Shown: positions 36,371 through 46,902, counted from the first letter of the stretch. The stretch is 64,000 bases of DNA from Streptomyces sp. A2-16 (GCF_018128905.1 NZ_CP063808.1:2604001-2668000), one strand, 5' to 3'. Notes: a model not told the origin generated them from the letters alone. A program made the numbers and translations.

Positions 36371-37335
36371 TTGGAGTCCTCCCCCCTTCCGAAGCCCATG
36401 AACTTGCCCTGGATCAGGGTGACGAGACAGATGAGCAGCGACAGGATGACCGCGCCCGCGCTGCCCGCGCCGTAGTCCTGGCTGGTGCCGAGGGCGGTCT
36501 TGTAGAGCTCCATCAGCGGTGTCTGGGCCCAGGTCGCGTTCTGCCCGATGATGTTGAAGAACTCGTCGAACGCCTGATAGGCCGCGACGAGCAGCAGCAG
36601 GATCACGGCAGTCGACGTGGCGCGCAGCTGCGGCAGCGTGATGTGCCGGAAGGTCTGCCAGCCGGGCTTGGCGCCGTCGATGGCGGCGGCCTCGTACAGC
36701 TCGGTCGGGATGTTCTGCAGCGCGGCCAGGAACAGGATCATGTAGAACCCGGACTGGATCCACAGCCGCAGGGTCACGATGACCACCCAGTACCAGGGCG
36801 GGCTGGGGTTGGCCAGGTAAGCGATGTTCTCGACGCCGAACCAGCCGAGAACGGTGTTCATCAGGCCGAAGCGGACACCGCTGAAGATGGACATCTTCCA
36901 GATCAGCGCGGCGGCCACGTAGGAGACCGCGGTCGGCAGGAAGAACACCGAGCGGAAGAACGCGCGCATGAACCGCAGCCGGTTGACCAGCAGTGCGAGC
37001 CCCAGTGACAACGCCCAGGTGGTGGGCACGATGAACGCGGCGAACACCGTGAAGGTCAGCAGCGAGTCGGGGAAGTTGCTGTTGGTCAGGATCTGCTTGT
37101 AGTTGTCGAAGCCGATGAACTTGCTCGGCGTGACGGTGTACCGCGCGTCGAAGAAGCTGAGCCAGACGCTCCAGAAGATCGGAACGAAGACGAAGATCAC
37201 CAGGCCGATGAGGAAGGGCCCGGTGAAGAGCCAGAAGTTGAAGGTGGCGTTGCCCCGCAGGCCCCGCCGCGGCCGGGCCGGAGAGGCCTTGGCCGGGGCG
37301 GGCTGGGCGACCCCGCGCGTGGTGGTGGTCGACAT
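36367..37335 (-). CDS. Sugar ABC transporter permease, MalF-like
   Basis: A 322-residue permease with six membrane segments after a basic, proline-rich leader (about 28 residues). The EAA loop appears as EAAAIDGAKPGWQTFRHITL near residue 228. It is the MalF-type partner of the MalG-like protein downstream, which it overlaps by four bases, and lies 20 bp after the binding-protein gene. The ATG ending at 37335 starts the leader. Confidence 0.92.
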   Translation of the reverse strand: MSTTTTRGVAQPAPAKASPARPRRGLRGNATFNFWLFTGPFLIGLVIFVFVPIFWSVWLSFFDARYTVTPSKFIGFDNYKQILTNSNFPDSLLTFTVFAAFIVPTTWALSLGLALLVNRLRFMRAFFRSVFFLPTAVSYVAAALIWKMSIFSGVRFGLMNTVLGWFGVENIAYLANPSPPWYWVVIVTLRLWIQSGFYMILFLAALQNIPTELYEAAAIDGAKPGWQTFRHITLPQLRATSTAVILLLLVAAYQAFDEFFNIIGQNATWAQTPLMELYKTALGTSQDYGAGSAGAVILSLLICLVTLIQGKFMGFGRGEDSK

Positions 37336-37355
37336 GACGTGGTCTTCCCGGCGGC

Positions 37356-38621
37356 CTAACCGAACAGCTTCTTGAGCTCGACGTTGACCTTCTTGTCGCA
37401 GGTGTCGAGCGCCGCCTCCGGGTTGCCGTTCTTGCGGACGGAGGACGCGATCACCTCGGCGAACGCGGTCTGCATCGTCTGGTCGTAGGCGATGTTGTCG
37501 AAGTGGCCGTAGTCGGTGAAGAGCTTCACGCCCTCGGCGGGCAGGCCGGTCTTGAGCTTGGTGGCCGAGTTGGCGATCGAGGTACGCGGCGGGATGTGGA
37601 AGCCGTACGAGGTGGCCCAGTCCTCCTGGTACTGCTTCTGGTCGATCCACAGCCACTTGACGTATTCCTTGGCGGCCTCGACGTTCTTGCCCTTGGCGTT
37701 GACGAAGATCGACCAGCCGCCGTTGTAGACGGACTGCTTGCCTGCGGAGCCGATCTTCGGGAACGGGAAGATGCCGAGGTCGTCGCCGAGCGCCTTCTGC
37801 ATGGCCGGCATGGACCACATGCCACCCCACTGCATGGCGCACAGGCCCTGGTTGAGCGAGGAGGGGTCCCAGAAGTCGGTCGGGGCGTCCAGGAGCACGT
37901 TGCCGCTGGTGAACAGCTGGCGCAGCTGCTTCAGGCCCTCGACGACGCCGTCCGTGTGGTAGGCGATCTCGTTGTTGGCGTTGATCGTGTCGGCGCCGGC
38001 GGACCAGATGATGACGTTCTGGATCGCGGTGAAGTCGTTGCCGAGGAAGACGCCCTTGACCTTGTTGGTGGTGAGCTTGGCGGCGGCCTCGATCAGCTCC
38101 TCGAGCGTGGTCGGGACCTCGACCTTGGCCTTCTCGAACATCGACTTGCGGTAGTAGAAGAACTGCGGGTCGTCGATCATCCGTATCCCGTAGATCTTCC
38201 CGTCGACTGTGTGGGACTTGATGTCGTTCGGGTTGAAGTCGTCCTTGACCGGGTTGATCAGGTCGGTCAGGTCCGCCACCTGGCCGCTCTTGACGAGCTG
38301 GAGCTGCGGGTGGAACTCGAAGACGTCGGGCGCCTTCTTGGTGAGCAGGGCCGCGAAGAGGGCGGACTCGAAGTTGTTGCCCGTGATCCAGTTGGTGCTC
38401 ACGTCGGCCTTCTTGTACGCCGCCGCGTACCGCTTGATGGCCTGCTCCGTGCCCGCCTCGCCGTAGGCGTGGAAGTACTGGGTCAGGGCGGTGCCCGAAC
38501 CCGAGCCGCCCCCACGGCCGTTGTTGCCGCCGCACGCGGCCAGTCCGCCGGCGGCGGCCAGACCCATCGCGGCCTTCATCACGTTACGACGGTTCCAGTT
38601 GGTGCTGCTCATTGCCGACAT
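37356..38621 (-). CDS. Sugar ABC transporter substrate-binding lipoprotein
   Basis: A 421-residue extracellular solute-binding protein (family 1). The N terminus has a twin-arginine-like stretch (NWNRRNVMKAAMGLAAAGG) followed by the lipobox LAACGG, so it is lipid-anchored outside the membrane. The body shows the family 1 pattern (YFHAYGEAGTEQAIKRYAAA, YGIRMIDDPQFFYYRKSMFE, GGWSIFVNAKGKNVEAAKEY). It should capture galacto-oligosaccharides for the permeases downstream. AAGGA lies about 8 bases before the ATG. Its promoter region (38622-38800) holds a CAAGGGGTT motif also found upstream of the ROK regulator gene. Confidence 0.93.
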   Translation of the reverse strand: MSAMSSTNWNRRNVMKAAMGLAAAGGLAACGGNNGRGGGSGSGTALTQYFHAYGEAGTEQAIKRYAAAYKKADVSTNWITGNNFESALFAALLTKKAPDVFEFHPQLQLVKSGQVADLTDLINPVKDDFNPNDIKSHTVDGKIYGIRMIDDPQFFYYRKSMFEKAKVEVPTTLEELIEAAAKLTTNKVKGVFLGNDFTAIQNVIIWSAGADTINANNEIAYHTDGVVEGLKQLRQLFTSGNVLLDAPTDFWDPSSLNQGLCAMQWGGMWSMPAMQKALGDDLGIFPFPKIGSAGKQSVYNGGWSIFVNAKGKNVEAAKEYVKWLWIDQKQYQEDWATSYGFHIPPRTSIANSATKLKTGLPAEGVKLFTDYGHFDNIAYDQTMQTAFAEVIASSVRKNGNPEAALDTCDKKVNVELKKLFG

Positions 38622-38739
38622 GCTGACGTCCTTGTCTCGAATACGGCTTGCGGCTCTGCGCCTTGGCTCTGCGGCTCAGTGCCAGGTGGCTCAAATGTTG
38701 TGGCGGTGCGGGGACGTTAACCTTCGGCTAAGGCTTCGG

Positions 38740-38750
38740 CAAGGGGTTGG
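38740..38750. promoter_or_regulatory. CAAGGGGTTGG motif upstream of the sugar ABC operon
   Basis: This 11-base motif lies 119-129 bp upstream of the binding-protein start, next to two CTTCGG direct repeats. Almost the same motif, CAAGGGGTTAG, occurs at 42072-42082, 88-98 bp upstream of the ROK regulator gene. Two copies is weak evidence, but the placement suits a shared ROK operator. Confidence 0.3.
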
Positions 38751-38800
38751 ACGAAGTCTGTGCGAAGCGTTGTGCAGCGTTCGGGATACCGGACGCCCCC

Positions 38801-38835
38801 GGGTTGCGGGCCGCCGCACCAGCGGCCCGCAACCC
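38801..38835 (-). terminator. Strong hairpin after the GH30 gene
   Basis: Perfect 14 bp arms (38801-38814 and 38822-38835, GGGTTGCGGGCCGC and its complement) flank a 7-base loop. The hairpin starts 18 bp downstream of the GH30 stop codon and should end that transcript before the sugar ABC promoter. Confidence 0.75.
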
Positions 38836-38853
38836 CTTTGTGGAAGTGCTGCG

Positions 38854-40692
38854 TTACTGCTTGAACCAGGCCTGGTTGGTCCCGCCGTTGCAGGTCCACA
38901 GGCCGACCTTGCTGCCCTCGGCCGTCGCCTGTCCGCCGACGTCCAGGCACTTGCCCGACGCCTCGCTGACGACTTGGCCGTTGGAGTTCAGCAGCCATTG
39001 CTGGCTGCCGTCACGGGTCGCCTCCGGGCTCGTCACCAGACCCGAACTCCCCGCGGTCAGATAGCCGTTCACGCCCTTCAGACGACCCTTCGCGTCGTAC
39101 GACCACACCTGCTCGGGCCCGCCCGTGCAGCTGTTGATCGCCGCCCCGGAGGTGCCCGCGGTCAGGCACTTGCCGGACTGCTTGCCCTGGAGCGCGCCCG
39201 TGACCGCCGAAGTGCCGTGGCCCTTCTGGTCGAGGACGTACGTCGTGATGGACCGGGCCGGCAGGGTCGCCGAGGCCGTGCCGCCCTTGACCGAGGGCCT
39301 GGCGACCTTCGCCCAGCTCTCGGTCGCCGAGGTCCGCACGGCCTTGCTCGCGCGCACCGGCGTCTTGCTGTTGAAGTGCAGCTGCAGGGCGGTGTCGGTG
39401 GTGTTGTGGTTGTTGACCACGACGACCCACTTGCCGTGGTCGTCGTACGTCGACACCTCGACGCCGTCCGGTGCGCCGGTCACGTTGTGCGCGACCGAGC
39501 CGGGCCGGACGAACTTGCTGTACTGGCCGAGCGCGTAGTAGCGCTTGGTGTAGTACAGGGTCTGGTTGCCGTTGGTGGCGTAGTTCGGGTCGTAGTAGAT
39601 CAGGCCGTCGTTCCAGCCCTCGCTGTTGCGCGCGAGCGGATCGGTGCCGATCATCTCCGACAGGGCGACCCACCACTGGAACGCCGAGTCGTGCGCGGTC
39701 GCGAAGTCCTTGTAGATGATCCGGGACAGGTTCAGACCGCCGTCGATCGTGGGGTCGTACTCCTGCGCCCAGCCCGTACCGCCGTTGCCGAAGCAGCAGA
39801 TCTCCGTGGACCAGGACTGCTTGCCGACCGACTTGGACGTCTCGTAGATCTTCGCCCGCTGGTCGTCGCCCGGGTTGTTGTACGTGTGGTGGGCGAGCTT
39901 GTCGACGTACTGGGCGGTGTCCGGCTGCGAGATCCACTGCGGGACCTCGGTGTTGAAGTTCACCGTGCTGCTGGACTCGTCCGCGATGATGCCGGTCCTC
40001 TGGCCACGGGCCTGCTGCTCGGCACCCAACGCCCGCACGATGTCGTCGCGCTGATCGACGGGTACCAGCATGCCCTCCTGGCCGCAGCTGTCGAAGCTGT
40101 TGGTCGGCTCGTTGAAGGGACTGATGTAGTCGAACTTCACGCCCTGCTTGGTGAAGTGGGCGGTGACGTCGGCGACGTACTTCGCGTAGTCCTGGGTGTT
40201 CTCCGCCTTCAGATAGCCGCCGCAGCTCTTCGCGTTGGTCTTCCACTGCGCGGGCGCGCTGTTGACGAAGGCGATCAGGTCCTTCACGCCGTACTTGGCG
40301 GCCGCGTACAGGAACGTACGGCCCGCCTTGTCCTTGCTCCAGTCGTACGTCCCGTCGTCCTTGAGGAAGTCCTCGGGGGCGCGCGGCGCGTAGGTCACCC
40401 CGGTGCCGCCACCGCCGATGTTGTAGCGGTAGCTGCTCAGCGCCAGGCCGTCCTCGGAGAAGAGCAGCTTGGCGACCTTGGCCTGGACCTTGGGGTCGAA
40501 GTTCTTCAGGTCGTTGACCCACCAGGCGCCCGAGGCGCCGATGTTGTCGATGGTCTGGGCGGCGTGCGGGGACACTTCGGCCACCGTGGGGGTGGCGGCC
40601 GAGGCGGACGGGGCGGATATCAGGGGTCCCGCGACAGCGAACGCGGCTGCGGCTGTCAGCAGGGCCGATCTCTTGCGGTGGGGGTGAGACAC
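38854..40692 (-). CDS. GH30 with CBM13: probable endo-beta-1,6-galactanase
   Basis: A 612-residue secreted enzyme. After a signal peptide (LLTAAAAFAVAGPLISAPSA, cleaved near ASA-AT) comes a GH30 (beta/alpha)8 barrel plus beta-sandwich: acid/base Glu195 in SPFNEPTN and nucleophile Glu297 in WSTEICC. Length and the CCFG/DSCGQE patterns resemble subfamily 5 endo-beta-1,6-galactanases. A CBM13 ricin trefoil follows (residues about 480-612: SGKCLTAGTSG, SGKCLDVGGQ, NQAWFKQ). It would cut beta-1,6-galactan side chains of type II arabinogalactan outside the cell. I chose the GTG at 40692, which has AAGGG about 6-7 bases upstream; an ATG at 40713 lacks any ribosome binding site. Confidence 0.85.
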   Translation of the reverse strand: MSHPHRKRSALLTAAAAFAVAGPLISAPSASAATPTVAEVSPHAAQTIDNIGASGAWWVNDLKNFDPKVQAKVAKLLFSEDGLALSSYRYNIGGGGTGVTYAPRAPEDFLKDDGTYDWSKDKAGRTFLYAAAKYGVKDLIAFVNSAPAQWKTNAKSCGGYLKAENTQDYAKYVADVTAHFTKQGVKFDYISPFNEPTNSFDSCGQEGMLVPVDQRDDIVRALGAEQQARGQRTGIIADESSSTVNFNTEVPQWISQPDTAQYVDKLAHHTYNNPGDDQRAKIYETSKSVGKQSWSTEICCFGNGGTGWAQEYDPTIDGGLNLSRIIYKDFATAHDSAFQWWVALSEMIGTDPLARNSEGWNDGLIYYDPNYATNGNQTLYYTKRYYALGQYSKFVRPGSVAHNVTGAPDGVEVSTYDDHGKWVVVVNNHNTTDTALQLHFNSKTPVRASKAVRTSATESWAKVARPSVKGGTASATLPARSITTYVLDQKGHGTSAVTGALQGKQSGKCLTAGTSGAAINSCTGGPEQVWSYDAKGRLKGVNGYLTAGSSGLVTSPEATRDGSQQWLLNSNGQVVSEASGKCLDVGGQATAEGSKVGLWTCNGGTNQAWFKQ

Positions 40693-40736
40693 GTGCATCC
40701 CTTCCGTCGTCATGAAGGTGGTGCGGTGTACGGCTC

Positions 40737-41984
40737 CTAGCGGGGGTTGTGCGCCTTGCTCCTCGCCGGGGCGAGGCGTTTTGTTGCAGACCGCTGCCCG
40801 ACCGACTGGAGGGCCCCTTCGAGCGCGAACGTCGCCGCGCCCAGACATGCCGGGTCCGTCGGGATCGGGGAGAGGACGATCTCGGTGGCGGCCATCGGCC
40901 GGGGCAGCGCGTGCCGGGCGACGGCCTCGCGCACCTCCGCGACCAGGGGCTCGCCGAGGGCGGCCGCGACCCAGCTGCTGAGCACGACCACCTCGGGGTT
41001 GAACAGGTTGACCAGGTGCGCGATGGAGGCGCCCAGATAGCGGGCGGTGTGCCGGACGACCTCCTGCGCCACCGGGTCCCCGGTGAGCATCCCCCTCGCC
41101 AGCGCGGCGATCGTCGCCGTCTGGTCGCCCGGATGCAGCAGCTCGCTGTCGGGGCTCAGCTCCTGCAGGTTCAGCATGATCCCGGGGGCACCCACATACG
41201 TCTCCACACAGCCGTGGTTGCCGCAGCGGCAAAGGCGTCCGTCCAGGACGATCGTGTTGTGGCCCCACTCGCCGGCGCTGTTGGACACGCCGCGGTGCAG
41301 GGCGCCGCCCAGCACGAGCCCGGCGCCCACACCGGTGCCGAGGGTGACCACCACGGCGTTCCCGCTGCCGCGCGCGGCCCCGAACCACAGCTCGGCCACG
41401 GCGACGGCACGCAGCGGGTTGTCCAGGTAGAGCGGGTAGGCGATGTACTCGGAGAGCAGGTCCACCAGCGGCACGTCGTGCCAGTCCCAGTTGGGCGCGT
41501 ACTCCGAGATACCGGTCGCGCGGTCCACCTGCCCCGGCACGCTCACGCCCACGCCGAGCACCCGGGCGCCCTCGATCCCGGCCTGCGCGACCACCGAGCC
41601 GACGGCGGCGGCGACATGGCTGACCACCTGCTCGGGGAGGCTCTCGCCGGGGCGGACGTCCTCCTCGGCGCGGGCCAGGACGTTCAGCGCGAGGTCGAAC
41701 AGCTCGACATGGACGTAGGTCTCCGCGATGTCCACGCCGATCAACGCGCCCCCCGACGCGTTGACGGCCACGAGACCCCGTGGGCGCCCGCCCGCCGACT
41801 CCTCGAAACCGACCTCCGTGATCATCCGCAGGTCGAGCAGCTCGCCCACGAGCGTGGCGACGGTGGCCAGGCTCAGCCCGGTGGCCGCCGCCAGCTCCTG
41901 CCGGGACGTGGGCGACTCGGCGATGATCTGGCGCAGCACCTCGTAGCGGTTCGCGGTGCGGATGTCACGTGATGTGCGCTTCAC
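40737..41984 (-). CDS. ROK family transcriptional regulator
   Basis: A 415-residue ROK protein with a winged helix-turn-helix at residues about 15-65 (SPTSRQELAAATGLSLATVA) and a ROK sugar-kinase-like domain with the zinc motif CRCGNHGCVE and a phosphate loop (VTLGTGVGAGLVL). Such proteins are repressors that respond to sugars or to carbon status. It lies immediately upstream of the GH30 gene on the same strand (44 bp), and about 3.4 kb from the sugar ABC operon, so it is the best candidate controller of the galactan genes. The start codon is GTG. Palindromes lie 80-115 bp upstream. Confidence 0.9.
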   Translation of the reverse strand: MKRTSRDIRTANRYEVLRQIIAESPTSRQELAAATGLSLATVATLVGELLDLRMITEVGFEESAGGRPRGLVAVNASGGALIGVDIAETYVHVELFDLALNVLARAEEDVRPGESLPEQVVSHVAAAVGSVVAQAGIEGARVLGVGVSVPGQVDRATGISEYAPNWDWHDVPLVDLLSEYIAYPLYLDNPLRAVAVAELWFGAARGSGNAVVVTLGTGVGAGLVLGGALHRGVSNSAGEWGHNTIVLDGRLCRCGNHGCVETYVGAPGIMLNLQELSPDSELLHPGDQTATIAALARGMLTGDPVAQEVVRHTARYLGASIAHLVNLFNPEVVVLSSWVAAALGEPLVAEVREAVARHALPRPMAATEIVLSPIPTDPACLGAATFALEGALQSVGQRSATKRLAPARSKAHNPR

Positions 41985-42066
41985 CAGGGCCCGACCCCCA
42001 TCCCTTCAGCTCATGCCGGGACGACAGTGGCACCGGCGCGGCGCAAGGCTATGGGCTGCGGGGACT

Positions 42067-42100
42067 TTGTACAAGGGGTTAGGAAAGGGGCTTTATAAAG
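42067..42100. promoter_or_regulatory. Palindromes and motif upstream of the ROK gene
   Basis: TTGTACAA at 42067-42074 and CTTTATAAAG at 42091-42100 are perfect palindromes; CAAGGGGTTAG lies between them at 42072-42082 and recurs near the sugar ABC operon (38740). The block lies in the 116 bp between the ROK start and the aldO stop and is probably the ROK promoter. Confidence 0.4.
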
Positions 42101-43408
<1,308 letters not shown>

Positions 43409-43414
43409 CTACCG

Positions 43415-43430
43415 TAGAGAGCGTTTTCTA
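43415..43430. promoter_or_regulatory. LacI-like palindrome between aldO and the hydroxyacid dehydrogenase
   Basis: TAGAGAGCGTTTTCTA matches its reverse complement at 12 of 16 positions and is centred on CG. It lies 61-76 bp upstream of aldO and 33-48 bp upstream of the dehydrogenase start. Confidence 0.45.
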
Positions 43431-43462
43431 CAAGCTTTCGGCAGTTCTGGAGGACCACCACC

Positions 43463-44470
43463 TTGCCCGAGCGACCCCAGGCGCTGTTCGCCATGACCGC
43501 CGAGAACGTGCCGCTCGTGTTCCCTCCCCAGGTGCTGGCGCGCCTGCGGGAGTCCGTGGACATCGATCCCGGGCTGGTGGCCGAGGACCTCACCGACCCG
43601 GCGCTCGCGGACGTCCTGGCCCGCACCGAGATCCTCGTGACCGGCTGGGGCTGCCCCCGGCTGGACGCTGCCGTCCTCGACGCGGCCCCCGCACTCCGGG
43701 CCGTCCTCCACTCGGCCGGCTCGGTCAAGGGCTTCGTCACCCCCGAGATCTGGCGGCGCGGGATCGCCGTCTCCTCGGCCGCCGAGGCCAACGCGCTGCC
43801 CGTCGCCGAGTACACGCTCGCCGCGATCCTGCTGGCCGGGAAGGACGTCTTCGTGCGCCGCGAACGGCTGCGCGCCGAACGGGTGTCTCCCGGCTGGGGG
43901 GTCGTGCGCGGCATCGGCAACCACGGGCGGCGGGTCGGGGTGATCGGCGCGTCCCGGATCGGGCGCAAGGTGATCGAGCTGCTGCGGCCGTTCGACCTGG
44001 CGGTGAGCCTGAGCGATCCGTACGTCGACGAGGCGGGGGCCGCGAAGCTGGGTGTGCCCCTGCTGGGGCTGGACGAGCTGCTGCGCACCTCGCGGATCGT
44101 GACCGTCCACGCCCCGGAGACCCCCGAGACCCGGCATCTGATCGGCCGCCGCGAGCTGGCCCTCATGCCGGACGGAGGGGTCCTGATCAACACCGCGCGG
44201 GGCAGTCTGGTCGACACGGACGCCCTCGTGGACGAACTGCGCACCGGCCGCCTGTCCGCGGTCCTCGACGTCACCGACCCCGAGCCCCTGCCCGCGGACT
44301 CACCCCTCCACCACCTCCCGGGCGCCTTCGTCACCCCGCACCTCGCCGGGTCCCAGGGCAACGAGCTGGCGCGGCTGGGGCTGGCGGTCGCGGAGGAGGC
44401 GGAGCGGGTGGTGTCCGGAGCCGGGCTCGCGTGCCCGGTGCACTACGCCGAGCTGGAGCGAACGGCCTGA
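43463..44470 (+). CDS. D-isomer-specific 2-hydroxyacid dehydrogenase family protein
   Basis: A 335-residue protein with the two-domain layout of D-2-hydroxyacid dehydrogenases. The NAD-binding loop appears as RRVGVIGASRIGRKVIELL near residue 155, followed by the catalytic-domain patterns INTARGSLVDTDAL (about 250) with its arginine, and a histidine in FVTPHLAGSQG near 292. Phosphoglycerate-dehydrogenase-like members act on 2-oxo acids or sugar acids; here the context suggests a sugar acid. The start is a TTG at 43463, with GGAGG about 9 bases upstream. It is divergent from aldO. Confidence 0.87.
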   Translation: MPERPQALFAMTAENVPLVFPPQVLARLRESVDIDPGLVAEDLTDPALADVLARTEILVTGWGCPRLDAAVLDAAPALRAVLHSAGSVKGFVTPEIWRRGIAVSSAAEANALPVAEYTLAAILLAGKDVFVRRERLRAERVSPGWGVVRGIGNHGRRVGVIGASRIGRKVIELLRPFDLAVSLSDPYVDEAGAAKLGVPLLGLDELLRTSRIVTVHAPETPETRHLIGRRELALMPDGGVLINTARGSLVDTDALVDELRTGRLSAVLDVTDPEPLPADSPLHHLPGAFVTPHLAGSQGNELARLGLAVAEEAERVVSGAGLACPVHYAELERTA

Positions 44471-44560
44471 GATGCGGATTTCGTTGTTCTGGAGTCGCTG
44501 GACGGTCTAATAGGTCAGGGGTCTGGTCTTGGGGACACTGGATCAGTAGCGTCCTGATCC

Positions 44561-45229
44561 ATGGCCATGGCTCCTGATCCCCTGCCCGAGACCGACCTCA
44601 CCCGCCACCGGCGCCTGCGCGAGCAGGGCAGCCTGGACCGGGCGGACCTCGAGGCGATCCTCGACGCCGGGTTCGTCTGTCATCTCGGAGTCGTCGTCGA
44701 GGGGCGGCCGCTGGTCGTGCCCACGGTGTACGGGCGCGTCGAGCGGCGGCTCTATCTGCACGGCTCGGTGGCCAGCCGCAGTCTCGCGGGCGGCGGACCG
44801 GTCTGCGTGACCGTCACGCACGTCGACGGACTGGTCCTCGCACGGTCCGTCTTCGAGCACGGCGTCAACTACCGCAGCGCCATGATCCACGGCGAGGCCC
44901 GCAAGGTGACCGACCCCGAGGAGAAGCTGGCGGGCCTGCGCCGGCTGACCGAGCACGCCGCGCCGGGGCAGTGGTCGTACGCGCGCAGGCCGAGCCGCAA
45001 GGAACTCGCGGCCACCACCCTGCTCGCCCTCCGCCTCGACGAGGCCTCCGTCAAGATCCGTACCGGCCCGCCCGACGACGGTGAGGGGCCCGACGCCGAA
45101 CTCGGCCTGTGGGCCGGTGTGCTTCCGCTCACCTCGACGTGGGGCGCGCCCGTTTCCGACCCGTCACTGCCCCCGGAAACGCCCGTACCGGCCCATATCG
45201 CACGCCGAGAGGGGACCCGGCACGGGTGA
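44561..45229 (+). CDS. Pyridoxamine 5'-phosphate oxidase-like flavin-binding protein
   Basis: A 222-residue protein of the Pyridox_ox_2 split-barrel type: GFVCHLGVVVEGRPLVVPTV (about 37-56), then VTVTHVDGLVLARSVFEHG and NYRSAMIHGEARKVTDPEEK. It probably binds FMN or heme and has no signal peptide. Its function cannot be assigned. It lies 62 bp upstream of the radical SAM gene and may be co-transcribed with it. The extreme N-terminal codons could start at either of two ATGs at 44561 and 44567. Confidence 0.85.
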   Translation: MAMAPDPLPETDLTRHRRLREQGSLDRADLEAILDAGFVCHLGVVVEGRPLVVPTVYGRVERRLYLHGSVASRSLAGGGPVCVTVTHVDGLVLARSVFEHGVNYRSAMIHGEARKVTDPEEKLAGLRRLTEHAAPGQWSYARRPSRKELAATTLLALRLDEASVKIRTGPPDDGEGPDAELGLWAGVLPLTSTWGAPVSDPSLPPETPVPAHIARREGTRHG

Positions 45230-45291
45230 TGTCGGTGCGAGGGCATACCGTGAGGAGTCGGTCGTACGTCTGAGCCGGGAGGAGACACGGG

Positions 45292-46614
45292 ATGGGCAGC
45301 CGTACCGCGCTGGTCGAGGATCTGATGGAGAGGTTTCCGCAGGTACCGCGGGAAGCCGTCTTCAAGGAGGACCTGCTGCGAGGCGGTGTGGCCTTCGACC
45401 CGTCCGCCCTCAGTGACAACGAGTCGGGTGAGGTGAAGCCGAAGTCGTACTTCATCTTCTCCTTCGACCACGGGACCCTGCCGGAGCTGGGCGAGGCCGC
45501 GCTCCGGCGGCCGCCGGAGGAGATCATCCTCACCGGTGGGCCGTACGACCTGCGCCGGACCGTCGTCTCGGTGCGGGTGAACCCCTCCTCGCCCTATCGC
45601 GTCGCCGCCGACGACCAGGGTGTGCTCGGGCTCTACCTCGACGGGAAGCGGATCGCCGACGTGGGCGTGCCGCCGATGCCGGAGTACTACCGGCACAAGC
45701 TCTCCAGCGGGAAGTCCGTCATGGAGGTCGCCCCGACCATCCAGTGGGGCTACCTGATCTACCTGACCGTCTTCCGGGTGTGCCAGTACTTCGGCGCCAA
45801 GGAGGAGTGCCAGTACTGCGACATCAACCACAACTGGCGCCAGCACAAGGCGGCCGGGCGGCCGTACACCGGGGTCAAGGACGTCGAGGAGGTCCTCGAG
45901 GCCCTGGAGATCATCGACCGGTACGACACCGCGAAGGCGTCCACCGCCTACACGCTCACCGGCGGCGCGATCACCAAGACCGTCTCCGGGCGCGACGAGG
46001 CCGACTTCTACGGCCACTACGCCAAGGCCATCGAGGAGCGCTTCCCGGGCCGGTGGATCGGCAAGGTCGTGGCCCAGGCGCTGCCGCGCGACGACGTGCA
46101 GCGGTTCAAGGACTACGGCGTGCAGATCTACCACCCCAACTACGAGGTGTGGGACGAGTACCTGTTCAAGATGTACTGCCCGGGCAAGGAGCGGTACGTC
46201 GGCCGGGACGTGTGGCACAAGCGCATCCTGGACTCGGCGGAGGTGTTCGGGGCGCGCAACGTGATCCCCAACTTCGTCGCGGGCGTCGAGATGGCGGAGC
46301 CCTTCGGCTTCAAGACGGTCGACGAGGCGATCGCGTCCACCACCGAGGGGCTGCGGTTCTTCATGTCGCACGGCATCACACCGCGCTTCACCACGTGGTG
46401 CCCCGAGCCGACGACCCCGCTCGGCAAGGCCAACCCGCAGGGCGCGCCGCTGGAGTACCACATCCGGCTGCTCCAGGCCTACCGCCAGACCATGGAGGAC
46501 TTCGGCCTCTCCTCGCCCCCCGGCTACGGCCCGCCCGGACCCGGCCGCGCGGTCTTCTCCGTGAGCTCCTTCATGGACAGCCTTCCGGCGACGCCGGAGC
46601 CGGTGGAGGTCTGA
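45292..46614 (+). CDS. Radical SAM protein with CX8CX2C cluster motif
   Basis: A 440-residue protein that looks like a radical SAM enzyme: a cysteine triad C164-x8-C173-x2-C176 (CQYFGAKEECQYC), followed by a GG-type motif in YTLTGGAITKT near residue 221 and a C-terminal barrel (HPNYEVWDEYLFKMYCPGKE). The usual spacing is CX3CX2C; an eight-residue first gap is rare. The N-terminal 145 residues precede the cluster and have no clear family match. No peptide, carrier or maturation partner lies beside it; the nearest gene is the PPOX-like protein. It would reductively cleave S-adenosylmethionine in an unknown reaction. The start has AGGAGAC upstream of the ATG. Confidence 0.8.
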   Translation: MGSRTALVEDLMERFPQVPREAVFKEDLLRGGVAFDPSALSDNESGEVKPKSYFIFSFDHGTLPELGEAALRRPPEEIILTGGPYDLRRTVVSVRVNPSSPYRVAADDQGVLGLYLDGKRIADVGVPPMPEYYRHKLSSGKSVMEVAPTIQWGYLIYLTVFRVCQYFGAKEECQYCDINHNWRQHKAAGRPYTGVKDVEEVLEALEIIDRYDTAKASTAYTLTGGAITKTVSGRDEADFYGHYAKAIEERFPGRWIGKVVAQALPRDDVQRFKDYGVQIYHPNYEVWDEYLFKMYCPGKERYVGRDVWHKRILDSAEVFGARNVIPNFVAGVEMAEPFGFKTVDEAIASTTEGLRFFMSHGITPRFTTWCPEPTTPLGKANPQGAPLEYHIRLLQAYRQTMEDFGLSSPPGYGPPGPGRAVFSVSSFMDSLPATPEPVEV

Positions 46615-46902
46615 GGCGGTGGAGGTCTGGGCCGGTCGAGGTGTGAACCCCGGTTCAGGGTCGGTCCAGGTCTGATGCTTGCGGGTCGACGGGCGGCCGC
46701 CGTTACAGGACCGGCCGCGGGGCAAGGGCTGGAGTGGGTGCCGAGGTTCGGCGCGTGCGGCCGGCCGGGGCCCGAGGTCGCGGGGCCTGCTGATGTCGCT
46801 GTGGCGGGGTGGGCGCCGGAACGTCGGCCTTCGGTAACGTCACCCGGGGCCGGCTCTCATGTGAGCGCCTCGGAATCCCCGGGGCCTCCTGCCCGTGACG
46901 CT

